NCBI RefSeq assembly: GCF_000420405.1
Contig: NZ_ATUW01000003.1
Span: 124,001 to 188,000, forward strand
Reading direction: 5' to 3'
Length of the DNA: 64,000 nucleotides
Source of the DNA: Winkia neuii subsp. neuii DSM 8576
GTDB lineage: Bacteria; Actinomycetota; Actinomycetes; Actinomycetales; Actinomycetaceae
Shown here piece by piece: positions 53,225 to 63,140 of the stretch (position 1 is its first letter; every line of letters starts with the position of its first letter). The notes beneath the pieces were generated by a model. It did not search any database. It was given only the letters and a program-made list of their open reading frames with translations, and was not told the DNA's origin. A program made the translations under genes and the position numbers.

Positions 53225-53440
53225 TTAGCCACGCCTGGACCACCATAGTTCATCGGGGTCTGTAGGCGGTTTCCAAAATACCGCAACAGCTAGCCCCGCC
53301 AGTGCCGCAACCAGGGCTGCAACTCCGAGTACCAGTGCGAGTATCTTGTTCACATACACTTGACTCAACCTGGCCAACAAGAACAACCCTATTGCCACGC
53401 AAAACAGTGCAAATGCCGGCCTATTCGCGAAGCTACCCAT
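53225..53440 (-). CDS. Small two-helix membrane protein
   Basis: 71 residues with two predicted helices (ALFCVAIGLFLLARL and ILALVLGVAALVAALAGLAVAVFW) and a short charged tail ending DPDELWWSRRG. I do not recognise a family. It is on the same strand as rarD, 27 bp downstream of it, so it may be co-transcribed. Codon use resembles neighbours. Ribosome binding site GGGAGG-type sequence (CGGGAGGAAAG) precedes the ATG, which supports it. Confidence 0.7.
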   Translation of the reverse strand: MGSFANRPAFALFCVAIGLFLLARLSQVYVNKILALVLGVAALVAALAGLAVAVFWKPPTDPDELWWSRRG

Positions 53441-53467
53441 CTTTCCTCCCGCGTTCTACCCTACAGG

Positions 53468-54466
53468 TCAGTGCGCTAGATTGCCTTTCCCGCCGTGGGT
53501 GTCGGGGGCCGTGCCTTTTGTTCCTGCTGCGAGGATTCGGTTCGTGCGGCGCGAGGACACCAGCATATCTGCGGTCAAAAACATTAGTGCTACCCACACT
53601 ATGGCAGTGCCCAACCAGCGCGCCAGCGGCATGTGCTCGTGGAAAATGAATACCCCGATTATCAGTTGCATGACCGGCGAGAAGTACTGGATCATTCCCA
53701 GCACACCAAGCGGCAGCCTGGTGGAAACCCAGGCGAACATGGTTTGGGGCACTATGGTCACAATTCCGGATCCGGCAAGTAGCGCCATCATGATCACGAT
53801 CTCGCGGGTTCCTCCCCCACCTGACAGAATTTTCGAAACCACATCTTTGCCCTGACTGGTCAGGTAAAATTCGTAGACTGCAAGAGGTGGAACGATCGCA
53901 GCAGTTTCAATCACCATCCCGGCTACCGGGGGCGTTGATGCAGCCACCTGTTTTTTAGCCAGCGAATAAAAAGCGAAGCACAGCGGTAAGGCTATGGCAA
54001 TCCAGGGCAAATACCCCATGCCTACTACCATCACCACGATCGAAGCTATTCCACAAAAAATGGCTGCAGCCTGCAGCTTCGACACTTTTTCGCGCAAAAC
54101 TACGATTCCAAGTGCGACGGTCATGATCGGGTTTATGAAATAGCCTAGGGCAGCGTCTACCGTTCGGCCTGAATTGACCGCGTATACGTAAATCGTCCAG
54201 TTCGCGCACACTAAGAACCCGGCAATTATCAACGTCCCTACCGCCCGCCGGTTATGGAGAGTTGAACGTAGATTGCCCATCTTGTGTGTGCAGGCTAAAA
54301 ATACAATTACTGCTGCCAGGCCCCACAGGGCGCGGTAGAAAACGATTTCTACCGCATCTGCCTGTGCCAGCCAAATGAAGTAGAGGGGGAACATTCCCCA
54401 GATCACGTAGGCAGCAATACCTACTAGGTAGCCGGTTTTGTCTATTTGGCGAGCTTGTTCGGACAT
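53468..54466 (-). CDS. rarD: EamA family transporter RarD
   Basis: 332-residue drug/metabolite transporter with ten predicted helices in two EamA halves. Starts GYLVGIAAYVIWGMFPLYFIWL, with NWTIYVYAVNSGRTVDAALGYFINP as the RarD hallmark, and the second half ending near FFHEHMPLARWLGTAIVW. Linked to chloramphenicol sensitivity in E. coli only by name; physiological substrate unknown. It is 17 bp downstream of the MFS gene. Confidence 0.92.
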   Translation of the reverse strand: MSEQARQIDKTGYLVGIAAYVIWGMFPLYFIWLAQADAVEIVFYRALWGLAAVIVFLACTHKMGNLRSTLHNRRAVGTLIIAGFLVCANWTIYVYAVNSGRTVDAALGYFINPIMTVALGIVVLREKVSKLQAAAIFCGIASIVVMVVGMGYLPWIAIALPLCFAFYSLAKKQVAASTPPVAGMVIETAAIVPPLAVYEFYLTSQGKDVVSKILSGGGGTREIVIMMALLAGSGIVTIVPQTMFAWVSTRLPLGVLGMIQYFSPVMQLIIGVFIFHEHMPLARWLGTAIVWVALMFLTADMLVSSRRTNRILAAGTKGTAPDTHGGKGNLAH

Positions 54467-54483
54467 TTTCCTTACTATTCGAA

Positions 54484-55680
54484 TTAGAGGAGGATTTTGG
54501 CGTCGGGAATTTTACGTGCCCACGTTAGGTACAACGCCAAGCCAATGAGTGCTAGGCACCCGGCAAGCGAGAACGTGAGCTGGTAGCCGAGGAGCGGCAG
54601 CACAGCCCCAATTACGAAGGGACCTACCCCGGTTGCCAAGTCGATGAGTAAGTAGTAGCTAGACACTGCCATGCCTGCCCTGCGCTGGCCAGCCTTCGCA
54701 ACCGCACTGGCCTGCCCGGCCGAAATTCCAGTTCCATAGCCAAGGCCCAACAGGGCGGCCCCAGCCAGCAGCGTTATCGACCCGTGCGCGTTGGCGGTAA
54801 GCAGATAGCCGCACGTAAAACACAGCAACGTGGGAATAACCACCACGTCGTCGCCGCGCCTGTCCTGCACTACCCCACCAATCGGCCTCGACAATAAAAT
54901 AACTGCCGCGTACACCACGAAGTACCAGCGGGCGGGCCCTTCAAGCGAGCGGTGAGCAGCAAAGGGCTGCAAAAACGACAGCAAAAAGCCGTAAGCCGCG
55001 GAGCAGCACGAAACAACTAGGGCAATCGGCAAGGCTTTGGGCGCCAGCCACTTGTTTATGCCGTGTTCTGGTTCTTTTTCCTGCCCTGGTTCAGCCACTG
55101 ACAGCTGCTTCCAACACGCCAGAGCCAGGACGGTGGAGGCTCCCGCAATGCCCGTCGAAACGCCAAACTGGATCGCGTACCCATGTGGCAGCGAAGCCAG
55201 CCACATACCAACGAAGGGAGCAATTCCGGTGGCCATAGAGGTTCCCGTGGAAAACCATCCGGATCCCTCCCCGCGCCGCGCCGGAGGCACGGTACGCATG
55301 GCGGCGCCTGCCAGAATCGTTGCGGTAACTCCAAAGCAGAGTCCGTGAAAGAGACGTATAACTAGCAACACGGTCAGCGACGAAGCCAAAAAATATGCCC
55401 CGGCGCTACACACGAACAGGGCAAAAAATATGGCCGCTGGGCCACGCTCTCCGTATCTTTCTAGGGCCCTTCCGGCGATTATTCTGCCGAAGCAGCCGCC
55501 GAAAATAAAGATTCCTGAAGTCAATCCTGCTGCCGAGGAGCCTGCAGCAAATTCTGAGATCGCGTATCCCACCATGGTCGACATCAAGAAGTACATAGTC
55601 GACATTACGAAAAATGACGAAAATGTAAGCGATATGAAAGATGGGGTGAACAGCTTTGGGGAATTACTGGATTTACTCAT
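54484..55680 (-). CDS. Major facilitator superfamily permease
   Basis: 398-residue transporter with 12 predicted helices. The loop 2-3 motif is visible as GGCFGRIIAGRALERYGER and the half-molecule repeat as LSRPIGGVVQDRRGDD. Closest in type to YhhS/SetA-like efflux MFS proteins of Gram-positives. Substrate unknown; a drug-efflux role is an inference. Start ATG with GTAT...GGGTATG upstream. Confidence 0.88.
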   Translation of the reverse strand: MSKSSNSPKLFTPSFISLTFSSFFVMSTMYFLMSTMVGYAISEFAAGSSAAGLTSGIFIFGGCFGRIIAGRALERYGERGPAAIFFALFVCSAGAYFLASSLTVLLVIRLFHGLCFGVTATILAGAAMRTVPPARRGEGSGWFSTGTSMATGIAPFVGMWLASLPHGYAIQFGVSTGIAGASTVLALACWKQLSVAEPGQEKEPEHGINKWLAPKALPIALVVSCCSAAYGFLLSFLQPFAAHRSLEGPARWYFVVYAAVILLSRPIGGVVQDRRGDDVVVIPTLLCFTCGYLLTANAHGSITLLAGAALLGLGYGTGISAGQASAVAKAGQRRAGMAVSSYYLLIDLATGVGPFVIGAVLPLLGYQLTFSLAGCLALIGLALYLTWARKIPDAKILL

Positions 55681-55749
55681 ACCCTTTTCAGTATAGGGAT
55701 TTGGCTAGTAATTCCAAGGCTGGGAAGCCATTTGAGGCTTAACATACAA

Positions 55750-55769
55750 AAGCGCCCAAAAGGGCGCTT
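55750..55769 (-). terminator. Terminator after the polyprenyl synthase gene
   Basis: Eight-bp stem AAGCGCCC with GGGCGCTT and an AAAA loop, 19 bp past the stop. It ends the nuo-polyprenyl synthase transcript. Confidence 0.8.
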
Positions 55770-55787
55770 CTGTATAGCTTTTCTTGC

Positions 55788-56801
55788 CTAAGACATGCGA
55801 TCTACCAGCAGGTCTGCGAACTCGCAGAGTGCGGAGTGGGCGTCGGATTTGGGCAGCGCCTCCAACACTTGCTTCGCCTCGTCGGCCCACTGGCGTGCCA
55901 ACGCGCGAGTTTGTTCCAGCACCGGGTGTTCACGCAGCAGCCCCACGACTTGTGCCAGTGCCGCATCGTCTTCCAGGTCGTTTTTGAGAAGACGTAAGAT
56001 CTGGGTTCCCTTCGCGTCCAATTCGCCTTTTGCAGCCTGCGACTTGAGCAGGAGCGTGGGAAGAGTATCGACCCCTTCGCGCAGATCGGTACCCGGGGTT
56101 TTGCCAGAGGTTTCGGGATCCGAAGCCAGATCGATTACGTCGTCGGCAATCTGAAATGCAACGCCCACCTTCTCGCCATACTCAGCAACGTAGTTGGCTA
56201 CTTCTGGTCCGGCTCCACTCATCTCGGCGCCGTAGCGGGCGGATTGAGCAACCAGCGAACCGGTCTTGTCAGCGAGCACCTGAATGTAAAAGTCCACCGG
56301 ATCTTCGTCTTCGTTTGGACCAAAGGTCTCGTTTAACTGTCCCATGCACAGCCGCTCAAAAGTGGCCGCGTGCTGCATCACGGCCTCCGGACCGAGCTTG
56401 GCCACGCGCCGAGACGCCCTCGAAAAGAGCACGTCCCCGGCCAAGATTGCGCGGTTGTTCCCCCAAATCCGCTGGGCTGCGGGCGCTCCCCTACGCGAGG
56501 GGGCGCTGTCCATTACGTCGTCGTGATAGAGCGTTGCAAGGTGGGTTAGTTCCACCACCACAGCAGCGTCCAACACGCTGTTAGAGGACCTGCGCGAGGG
56601 CGATCCTAGCTGAGCACAAAGCAACACCAGCATAGGCCGCATCCGCTTCCCTCCGGCGGCCATCAGGTGCGCGGTCAGATCGTCGACTAGCCCGCGCGCC
56701 CCCACGACAGAGTCGCGGAGGCGGCGCTCGACCTCGTCCAGAGCATTTTCGAGTTCGCTCTGCAGGTCAGCTGATTTTAGAGTTACTGCAGTTTGGGTCA
56801 C
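55788..56801 (-). CDS. Trans-polyprenyl diphosphate synthase (probably menaquinone side chain)
   Basis: 337-residue E-prenyltransferase. First Asp-rich motif LYHDDVMD with the upstream AAGGKRMRPML, and second Asp-rich motif FQIADDVIDLASD. The residue five before the first motif is small-to-medium (T-L-Y), consistent with a medium or long chain product. GTG 56801 overlaps the TGA of nuoN (GTGA), so the gene is the last member of the complex I operon. Heptaprenyl/octa-/nonaprenyl diphosphate for menaquinone is the natural reading in this context; a hexaprenyl product is possible. Confidence 0.9.
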   Translation of the reverse strand: MTQTAVTLKSADLQSELENALDEVERRLRDSVVGARGLVDDLTAHLMAAGGKRMRPMLVLLCAQLGSPSRRSSNSVLDAAVVVELTHLATLYHDDVMDSAPSRRGAPAAQRIWGNNRAILAGDVLFSRASRRVAKLGPEAVMQHAATFERLCMGQLNETFGPNEDEDPVDFYIQVLADKTGSLVAQSARYGAEMSGAGPEVANYVAEYGEKVGVAFQIADDVIDLASDPETSGKTPGTDLREGVDTLPTLLLKSQAAKGELDAKGTQILRLLKNDLEDDAALAQVVGLLREHPVLEQTRALARQWADEAKQVLEALPKSDAHSALCEFADLLVDRMS

Positions 56802-58357
56802 GGAACGAAGATAGTCGCATTTGCCAAGAAATTCAGGACCGGCGCGGGAAGTACGCCAAGTAGCACGGTTAGAACTGCACAAAGAATCACAACCGGCATA
56901 ACAATGCCCTGAGATTTAACGACCTTGGAACTGGTCGCCGGCTCGTCCATAAACATGGTGCGTGCAAGGTTGAAGTAATAGAACGCTGTCATCGCGGATG
57001 CTACTACCGCGATGATCACCAGCGGCCACAGCCCCGCCCTCAGCCCGGAGGCGAACACGACGAACTTGCCAATAAATCCTGCCGTAAGGGGGATGCCCGC
57101 AAACGACATCAGGAAGACCAACATCGAACCAGCTAGCAGCGGGTTTTTCCGCCCAAGCCCGGCCCAGGCCTCAATGCGATTAGCCTCGCCCAATATCTTG
57201 CCCTCCGGATCCTGCTGACGTACCAACGTCACAGCAGCGAAAGCGCCGATGGTAGCGATCGCGTAAGAAAGCAGATAGAACATCACTGCTGCCGTCGACT
57301 GGTCGTCTAGCGCAATGATTGCGATCAAAATGAAACCAGCGTGAGCTATGGACGAGAAGGCCAACATGCGTTTGATGTCTTCTTGAACAAGGCCCCAGAA
57401 GGTTCCCACAAACATGGTCAAAATGGCCACTATCCACATAAAGATCACGAGGTTCCAGCCGAGCTGTCCGGCAATCACGAAGTAGAAGCGGACCATCGCC
57501 AGAAATGCTGCGGCTTTTACTCCTGCTGCCATGAACCCCGTGATTGGAGTCGGTGCTCCCTGATACACGTCTGGAGTCCACGCGTGGAAGGGCGCTGCCC
57601 CGACTTTGAACAGCAAGCCTACTGTCATGAGTACAACGCCTGCTAGCAACAGCCAGTCCAAATCCCCGCCGGCCATGGGCACCGTCTTGGCAATCTCGCT
57701 GAGCGAAAGCGAGCCCGAATAGCCGAACAGCATTGCCTCCCCCATCAGGAAGAAGCCAGAAGAAAAAGCCCCGAGCACGAAGTACTTGATAGCGCTTTCC
57801 TGGCTAATGCGCCGCCTGCGTCGAGCGGTGGCACACAGGATATAGAAGGGAAGTGAAAATGCTTCGAGGGCGATGAATAGGGTGAGCAATGAATTCGCTG
57901 CGGGGAACACCATCAATCCGATTAGCGAAAACAGAGCGAGGGGGAACATTTCCGAGCGTTGGTAACCAACGTGTTGGGAAAGTTCTTCAGCTCGCGAGCC
58001 CGGAACGTCTGCCGGCTGGGCGGCAAATGAGCCGTCCCCGAGCTCAGTCTGGTCAGCCATGACAAGTACCGACAGCAGACCGATTATCAGCATTATCACC
58101 TGCGCCCCAAAGGTGAGACCATCCGCGCTATATTCGCCTGCTCCCACAGTTTGAGGCATTTTCCCGTAAGTCTCGAGCCCCAGAATTGTGAGGGCAATTC
58201 CAGCACCCAGGATTGTGATGACGCTCCAGACCACCTGAACCTTACGGCGGATGGCGGCCGGAACAAAGGCTTCAATGAGCACCCCCACGATCGCGCCGGC
58301 GAGCAGCACGATTAGCGGCGACAAAATAAGCCACTGACTAAATTGGGTTGCTTGCAT
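56798..58357 (-). CDS. nuoN: NADH-quinone oxidoreductase subunit N
   Basis: 519-residue antiporter-like subunit of complex I with 14 helices. Discontinuous helix region LLMTVGLLFKVGAAPFHAWTPDVYQGAP with the key Lys, SQESAIKYFVLGAFSSGFFLMG, and the Glu in LFIALEAFSLPFYIL. Start ATG lies one base after the nuoM stop. Confidence 0.96.
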   Translation of the reverse strand: MQATQFSQWLILSPLIVLLAGAIVGVLIEAFVPAAIRRKVQVVWSVITILGAGIALTILGLETYGKMPQTVGAGEYSADGLTFGAQVIMLIIGLLSVLVMADQTELGDGSFAAQPADVPGSRAEELSQHVGYQRSEMFPLALFSLIGLMVFPAANSLLTLFIALEAFSLPFYILCATARRRRRISQESAIKYFVLGAFSSGFFLMGEAMLFGYSGSLSLSEIAKTVPMAGGDLDWLLLAGVVLMTVGLLFKVGAAPFHAWTPDVYQGAPTPITGFMAAGVKAAAFLAMVRFYFVIAGQLGWNLVIFMWIVAILTMFVGTFWGLVQEDIKRMLAFSSIAHAGFILIAIIALDDQSTAAVMFYLLSYAIATIGAFAAVTLVRQQDPEGKILGEANRIEAWAGLGRKNPLLAGSMLVFLMSFAGIPLTAGFIGKFVVFASGLRAGLWPLVIIAVVASAMTAFYYFNLARTMFMDEPATSSKVVKSQGIVMPVVILCAVLTVLLGVLPAPVLNFLANATIFVP

Positions 58358-58358
58358 G

Positions 58359-59897
58359 TTATTTCCCTTCCGTGTCTACACCGGCGGGGCCAACTTGCAC
58401 CGGGGCCGGGACTACTTGGGCTGCGGTAGGCTCAACCAGGGTAGTTACGGCCTTGGGGAAGAATCCCAATGCCAGCATGGCTGCTAAAAGTACCCCTACA
58501 ACGCACTTTTGGCTCCCGGTTAGATCGTGGAGCTTTTGCCGCTCCGGATTCGGCGGGCCGGTAAAGATCCGCTGGTAGGGAATCAGCGCATACAACACCG
58601 CCAGGATTACCCCAAATACCGCAAAAAATGCCACCACCGGTTGCACCTTGTAGGTGCCAACGAAGACCATGAACTCAGCCGGGAATCCGGAAAGTCCGGG
58701 CAGGGCTATGGCTGCCAGAGCAGAAATCAGCCAGGTGCCAGCCAACACCGGGGTTATCCTCTGCAATCCCCCAAATTCAGCAATCTTCTGGGTGCCGGCC
58801 TGGTTTGTCATAAAGCCCGAAATTAGGAACATGCCGGCAATGGACAGACCGTGGGCGACCATGTAAACCATCGCCCCGATCAGCGCGGTCTGGTTTCCAA
58901 TGAAGATAGCCATAACCATGAGGCCAAAGTGGGACACAGATGTAAACGAGATTAGCCGCAGCAGATCCTTTTGCCCTATGGCTGCAATTCCACCCCAGAG
59001 TACCGAGACTACGGCAACGATCACAATTGGCAAGGCTGCTCTGTGCGAAGCGCCTGGGAAGATAGCTAAGCACATGGCGATCATGCCGTAAGTGCCAATC
59101 TTATCCAGGATGCCCACTAACAGGGTGGATGTTCCCGGACGGGCGCTTTCAGCGGCATCCGCCAACCAGGTATGTACCGGCACCATGGGAGCCTTGATCG
59201 CAAAGGCAGCGAAGAAACTGAGGAACAGTGCCATCTCGATGCCGGCGGATACGTGCAATTGGCCAGCCAGATTTTCGATCAGGAAGGTACCGCTCGGCCG
59301 CGGTGCCACCACGTAAAGCCCAATTACCCCGGCTAGCATGACCAGACCACCAGCCAATGAGTACAAGAGGAACTTGAGTGCTGGCGCACGTCCGTTACGG
59401 CCGTAGCGCCCAATCATGAAGTAAACCGGGATGAGCATAGCTTCGAACGCCAGATAGAACAGGAAGACGTCGCGAGCGGTAAAGATCAACACCATGAAGG
59501 CTTCTAGCGCCAAGATCAGCGCTACATACCCGCCCTCGGCCTTTTCAGTAGAGGCGTAGTACTTGCCTTCGCGGGAGGAGGCGACTATTACCAGCAGCGT
59601 CAGCAGTGCAGACAGCAGAAGCATCGCCAACGAGAGGCCGTTGACACCAAGTGCCCAGGAAACCCCCAACTGGCTGATCCACGGATACGTTTCGGCCCAC
59701 TGGTAGGCACCAGCCTTGCCATAGTCAAAACTTGCTGCAGCGGCAATAGCTCCAAGAAGAACAATCCCCGAAGTAAGGATGCCAATTAGGCGGCCACTGT
59801 TGCGCAGAGCAGGAACCAACCATAGCAGCAAGGCTGCGATGGCAGGGATTGCTACTAACAGTGTAAGTAGCGGGAACGTCGCGTTAATAACTTGCAT
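58359..59897 (-). CDS. nuoM: NADH-quinone oxidoreductase subunit M
   Basis: 512-residue antiporter-like subunit. VFLFYLAFEAMLIPVYFMIG carries the channel Glu, FLSFFAAFAIKAPMVPVHTWLADAAESARPGTSTLLVGILDKIGTYGMI the Lys-containing helix. 15 bp separate it from nuoL. Confidence 0.96.
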   Translation of the reverse strand: MQVINATFPLLTLLVAIPAIAALLLWLVPALRNSGRLIGILTSGIVLLGAIAAAASFDYGKAGAYQWAETYPWISQLGVSWALGVNGLSLAMLLLSALLTLLVIVASSREGKYYASTEKAEGGYVALILALEAFMVLIFTARDVFLFYLAFEAMLIPVYFMIGRYGRNGRAPALKFLLYSLAGGLVMLAGVIGLYVVAPRPSGTFLIENLAGQLHVSAGIEMALFLSFFAAFAIKAPMVPVHTWLADAAESARPGTSTLLVGILDKIGTYGMIAMCLAIFPGASHRAALPIVIVAVVSVLWGGIAAIGQKDLLRLISFTSVSHFGLMVMAIFIGNQTALIGAMVYMVAHGLSIAGMFLISGFMTNQAGTQKIAEFGGLQRITPVLAGTWLISALAAIALPGLSGFPAEFMVFVGTYKVQPVVAFFAVFGVILAVLYALIPYQRIFTGPPNPERQKLHDLTGSQKCVVGVLLAAMLALGFFPKAVTTLVEPTAAQVVPAPVQVGPAGVDTEGK

Positions 59898-59912
59898 ATC
59901 TTACCTACCGCC

Positions 59913-61859
59913 TCAGAGCCTGGTTCCGAACACGGCAACAAGGGCAACCAGAACGCCGCAAGCGATGTACGCGGCGTAGGAGCGAATGTGGCCGTTTTGA
60001 ATTTTGCGGATGAAGTTGCCAAGCCCGAGCGAGCCTTTTCCGAGCCCACCCACGATTCCGTCGATGCCTCCCTTGTCGGCAACTGTGATGCCCTTGGTAA
60101 GGGCAATACCGGGGTGCATAAATAGGGATTCGTTGATTGAGTCTTGGTACAAGTCGTTGCGTGCAGCAACAACGAGCGGATTCGCTGCGGGAGCAATCTT
60201 CGGCACGCTCCTGCGTCCGTACTTGATCCAGGCAACAACTGCCCCAATAAGCACGACGGCAAGAGTACAAATGGTTATTGCGAGGGGGGCCAGCACGGGT
60301 TCGCCGTGGGAGGCTTTCCCGGTAACAGGTTCTAGCCAGTTGGCGAAGAACCCTGTGGGTGCCACCGCCGCACCAAAGCCGATCGCAAATATTGCCAAAA
60401 TGATCATTGGAATGGTCATCAAAGGACCAACTTCGCTTGGGTGCACCTGTCCACCATCGTTAACCGTGGTCCAGCGGGCTTCGCCGTGGAAAGTCATGAA
60501 GAATAGCCGCGACATATAAAAGGCCGTGATCCCTGCCCCAACTAGAGCTATTAGCCCAAAGATCCAGGCTCCTGCAGTGCCGAAAGCATCGGGCACAAAC
60601 GCGGATTCGATGATCGGATCCTTGGTGAAGAAGCCTGTGAACGGGGGGATGCCCAGAATCGCTAGCCAGCCCATCATGAACGTAAGCCAGGTGACCTTCA
60701 TTACCTTCGACAATGCGCCGAAGCGGCGCATGTTTACCTGCTCGTTCATTGCATGCATGATCGAGCCGGCTCCCAAAAACATCAAAGCTTTGAAGAACCC
60801 GTGTCCGACCAGATGCAAGATCGCGAAGACCCAGCCAATTGGGCCGAGCCCCGCCGCCAGCATCATGTAACCGATCTGCGACATGGTAGATGCTGCTAGC
60901 ACCTTTTTCATATCGTCCTTTGCGCAGCCGACAATGGCTCCGAACAGCAAGGTAATGGCCCCTACTATTGCTACCAGCAGCTGAGCAGTTGGAGCCGCCG
61001 AGTAAATGAGCCCGGAGCGGACCATCAAATAGACACCGGCCGTGACCATGGTAGCCGCGTGGATGAGCGCTGAAACCGGAGTGGGTCCGGCCATTGCATC
61101 GCCCAACCACGCTTGTAAGGGGAACTGCGCCGATTTACCGCAGGCGGCCACTAGCAAGAAGATGCCAATAATTGTTGCCCAGTGGCGTGTCATAGTACCG
61201 TCAGCGGCGCTGCCAAGCACATCTGTAAAGGCAAAAGAGCCAACCACCTTGAACATAGCCATCATGGCCAACAGCAAGCCCATATCGCCCACGCGGTTCA
61301 TAACGAAGGCCTTCTTTGCCGCTGTGGCGTTCTCAGGAACGTGGTTCCAGAATCCAATCAGCAGGTAGGAGGCCAAACCGACGCCCTCCCAGCCGAAGAA
61401 CAGCAATAGGTAGGAATCGCCAAGCACGAGCGTGAGCATCGCCGCAACGAAGAAGTTTAGGTAGGCAAAGAACCTGCGCCTATCTGCGTCATGTTCCATA
61501 TAGCCCACCGCGTAGACGTGAATGAGGGAACCCACGAAGGTAACCAGCATCACGAAAGTCATAGAAAGCGGGTCTAACCGAAGTCCCAATTCAATGGTGT
61601 TGTCTGCTCCGAGCCCTGCCCATTCGAACAGTTTTACATGCAGCGCCCTAGAACCGGGAGCCAGGGTGTAAAGCTGCAACACAATAAGCAGGCCCACGAC
61701 GAAAGAGGCCCAAGAGGCGACGACGCCAACCCAGTGCCCCCAGCGATCGCTAGCCCGCCCGGCCAGCAGTAGCAGCCCTGCGCTCACAAGCGGCAGTACG
61801 ATCATCAGCCACGCGTAGGCGGCCGCACCGGTGGCTACCCCAGGTGCCATAGCATTCAT
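59913..61859 (-). CDS. nuoL: NADH-quinone oxidoreductase subunit L
   Basis: 648-residue largest membrane subunit. LFFGWEGVGLASYLLIGFW, KSAQFPLQAWLGDAMAGPTPVSALIHAATMVTAGVYLM, and the C-terminal lateral helix region are present. Thirteen bp after nuoK. Confidence 0.96.
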   Translation of the reverse strand: MNAMAPGVATGAAAYAWLMIVLPLVSAGLLLLAGRASDRWGHWVGVVASWASFVVGLLIVLQLYTLAPGSRALHVKLFEWAGLGADNTIELGLRLDPLSMTFVMLVTFVGSLIHVYAVGYMEHDADRRRFFAYLNFFVAAMLTLVLGDSYLLLFFGWEGVGLASYLLIGFWNHVPENATAAKKAFVMNRVGDMGLLLAMMAMFKVVGSFAFTDVLGSAADGTMTRHWATIIGIFLLVAACGKSAQFPLQAWLGDAMAGPTPVSALIHAATMVTAGVYLMVRSGLIYSAAPTAQLLVAIVGAITLLFGAIVGCAKDDMKKVLAASTMSQIGYMMLAAGLGPIGWVFAILHLVGHGFFKALMFLGAGSIMHAMNEQVNMRRFGALSKVMKVTWLTFMMGWLAILGIPPFTGFFTKDPIIESAFVPDAFGTAGAWIFGLIALVGAGITAFYMSRLFFMTFHGEARWTTVNDGGQVHPSEVGPLMTIPMIILAIFAIGFGAAVAPTGFFANWLEPVTGKASHGEPVLAPLAITICTLAVVLIGAVVAWIKYGRRSVPKIAPAANPLVVAARNDLYQDSINESLFMHPGIALTKGITVADKGGIDGIVGGLGKGSLGLGNFIRKIQNGHIRSYAAYIACGVLVALVAVFGTRL

Positions 61860-61872
61860 TTGAGCTAGCCTC

Positions 61873-62172
61873 CTAGTTCTTCATCAAGTTCAGAGCATCA
61901 ACCGAGGTGGTGCGCCTGGACTTGAAGATCGATACGACAATGGACAGCCCAACCACTACTTCGGCGGCAGCCACAACCATCACGAAGAATGCCATGGTCT
62001 GGCCTTCTATATTGTTGTGCATGCGCGCGAAGGTGACGAGCATAAGATTCACTGAGTTGAGCATTAGCTCTACTCCCATGAGGGCGATCAATGCAGTGCG
62101 CCGAGTAAGTACGATTACGGCGCCGATGGCAAACAAAACTATTGCCAGCACGACGTAGTTAGTGAGGCTCAC
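61873..62172 (-). CDS. nuoK: NADH-quinone oxidoreductase subunit K
   Basis: 99 residues and three helices, with the two Glu residues that form the E-channel ([17 protein letters not shown] and [16 protein letters not shown]). GTG start overlapping the nuoJ stop (GTGA). Confidence 0.97.
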   Translation of the reverse strand: MSLTNYVVLAIVLFAIGAVIVLTRRTALIALMGVELMLNSVNLMLVTFARMHNNIEGQTMAFFVMVVAAAEVVVGLSIVVSIFKSRRTTSVDALNLMKN

Positions 62173-63140
62173 TTATCTTCGCCTTCCTTTCCCTGGACGG
62201 GTTGGGGGCCGGCGGCCTCCACCTCGCGTTTGCCGGGCTGCCGCAGACCGGTGGGGGCTCCCTGACCGGGCATACCCCAGGCTCCGGACCGGCCCACTGC
62301 CTTGGTAGCAGCGGCGCCGTGCAGCCCTTTCGACTTATCCCCGCTACGCTCTTCACGCAACGCAGCCGCCGCTTTGGGCTCTACGGTTGCGAGTGTGCGG
62401 GCCTCGCCCCGCGCGCGCAATACCCGCGATACAGAAGCTTCGATAGGTTCGCCTGTTTCGCCAGAAATGGCGGGGACATCGACCGCGTTGGTAGTGGCAT
62501 AGACACCGGGGGCGGGCAGCTGCCCGAGGTGTGTGCCGTGAGTCCGCCACGCATTCCACCTGGCTGCCAGCGTGTGGCGCTGGTCTGCCTTGGGTAGCAG
62601 GCGATCGGCGTGGTTCAGCAGCATAGAGCCAACTACTGCAGTGATCAGCAGAACGTCGGCAAGAACTAGCGTGTGGGTATGTTCGGTGAAGATTGAAATG
62701 CCAACAGCCACCGGATTGTCGGAACCGGCCGCATCTGCCAGGCGACCAAACACCGGCAGTTTAGAGGCAACAACCGCGCAGGTTAGTAGAGCTATAAGAC
62801 CAGCCCCAGCCAACCAGGCGAACCAGCGCAACCCGGTCGAGGACTTGCGATAGTTGTCGGAAGCCGAGACCCCGACCATCATTACGACGAACAAGATCAT
62901 CATCATGATCGCGCCGGTGTATACGACTACCTGTACTACCCCCAAGAAGAGTCCGCCCTGCTGGATATACAAAAGAGCCAGAATGAGCATTGCGGCGACC
63001 ATGCAGACTGCAGAGTGGACCGCCTTCCGGCACAGTGCGACTCCCAATGCGGCCAACACCAATAGTGGGGCTGCAATCCAAAACATGACCGTTTCGCCAG
63101 TAGAAATTGTTTGCGCTGCTAGCGGCAGGACCGTGTTCAC
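62169..63140 (-). CDS. nuoJ: NADH-quinone oxidoreductase subunit J
   Basis: 323 residues. Five helices in the first ~185 ([28 protein letters not shown] and [21 protein letters not shown], typical of NuoJ), then a ~140-residue hydrophilic C-terminal extension rich in Arg, Ala, Glu and Gly, longer than in most bacteria and not seen in E. coli. Actinobacteria often have an extended NuoJ; this tail is low complexity at its end. Start GTG overlaps the nuoI stop. Confidence 0.94.
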   Translation of the reverse strand: MNTVLPLAAQTISTGETVMFWIAAPLLVLAALGVALCRKAVHSAVCMVAAMLILALLYIQQGGLFLGVVQVVVYTGAIMMMILFVVMMVGVSASDNYRKSSTGLRWFAWLAGAGLIALLTCAVVASKLPVFGRLADAAGSDNPVAVGISIFTEHTHTLVLADVLLITAVVGSMLLNHADRLLPKADQRHTLAARWNAWRTHGTHLGQLPAPGVYATTNAVDVPAISGETGEPIEASVSRVLRARGEARTLATVEPKAAAALREERSGDKSKGLHGAAATKAVGRSGAWGMPGQGAPTGLRQPGKREVEAAGPQPVQGKEGEDK

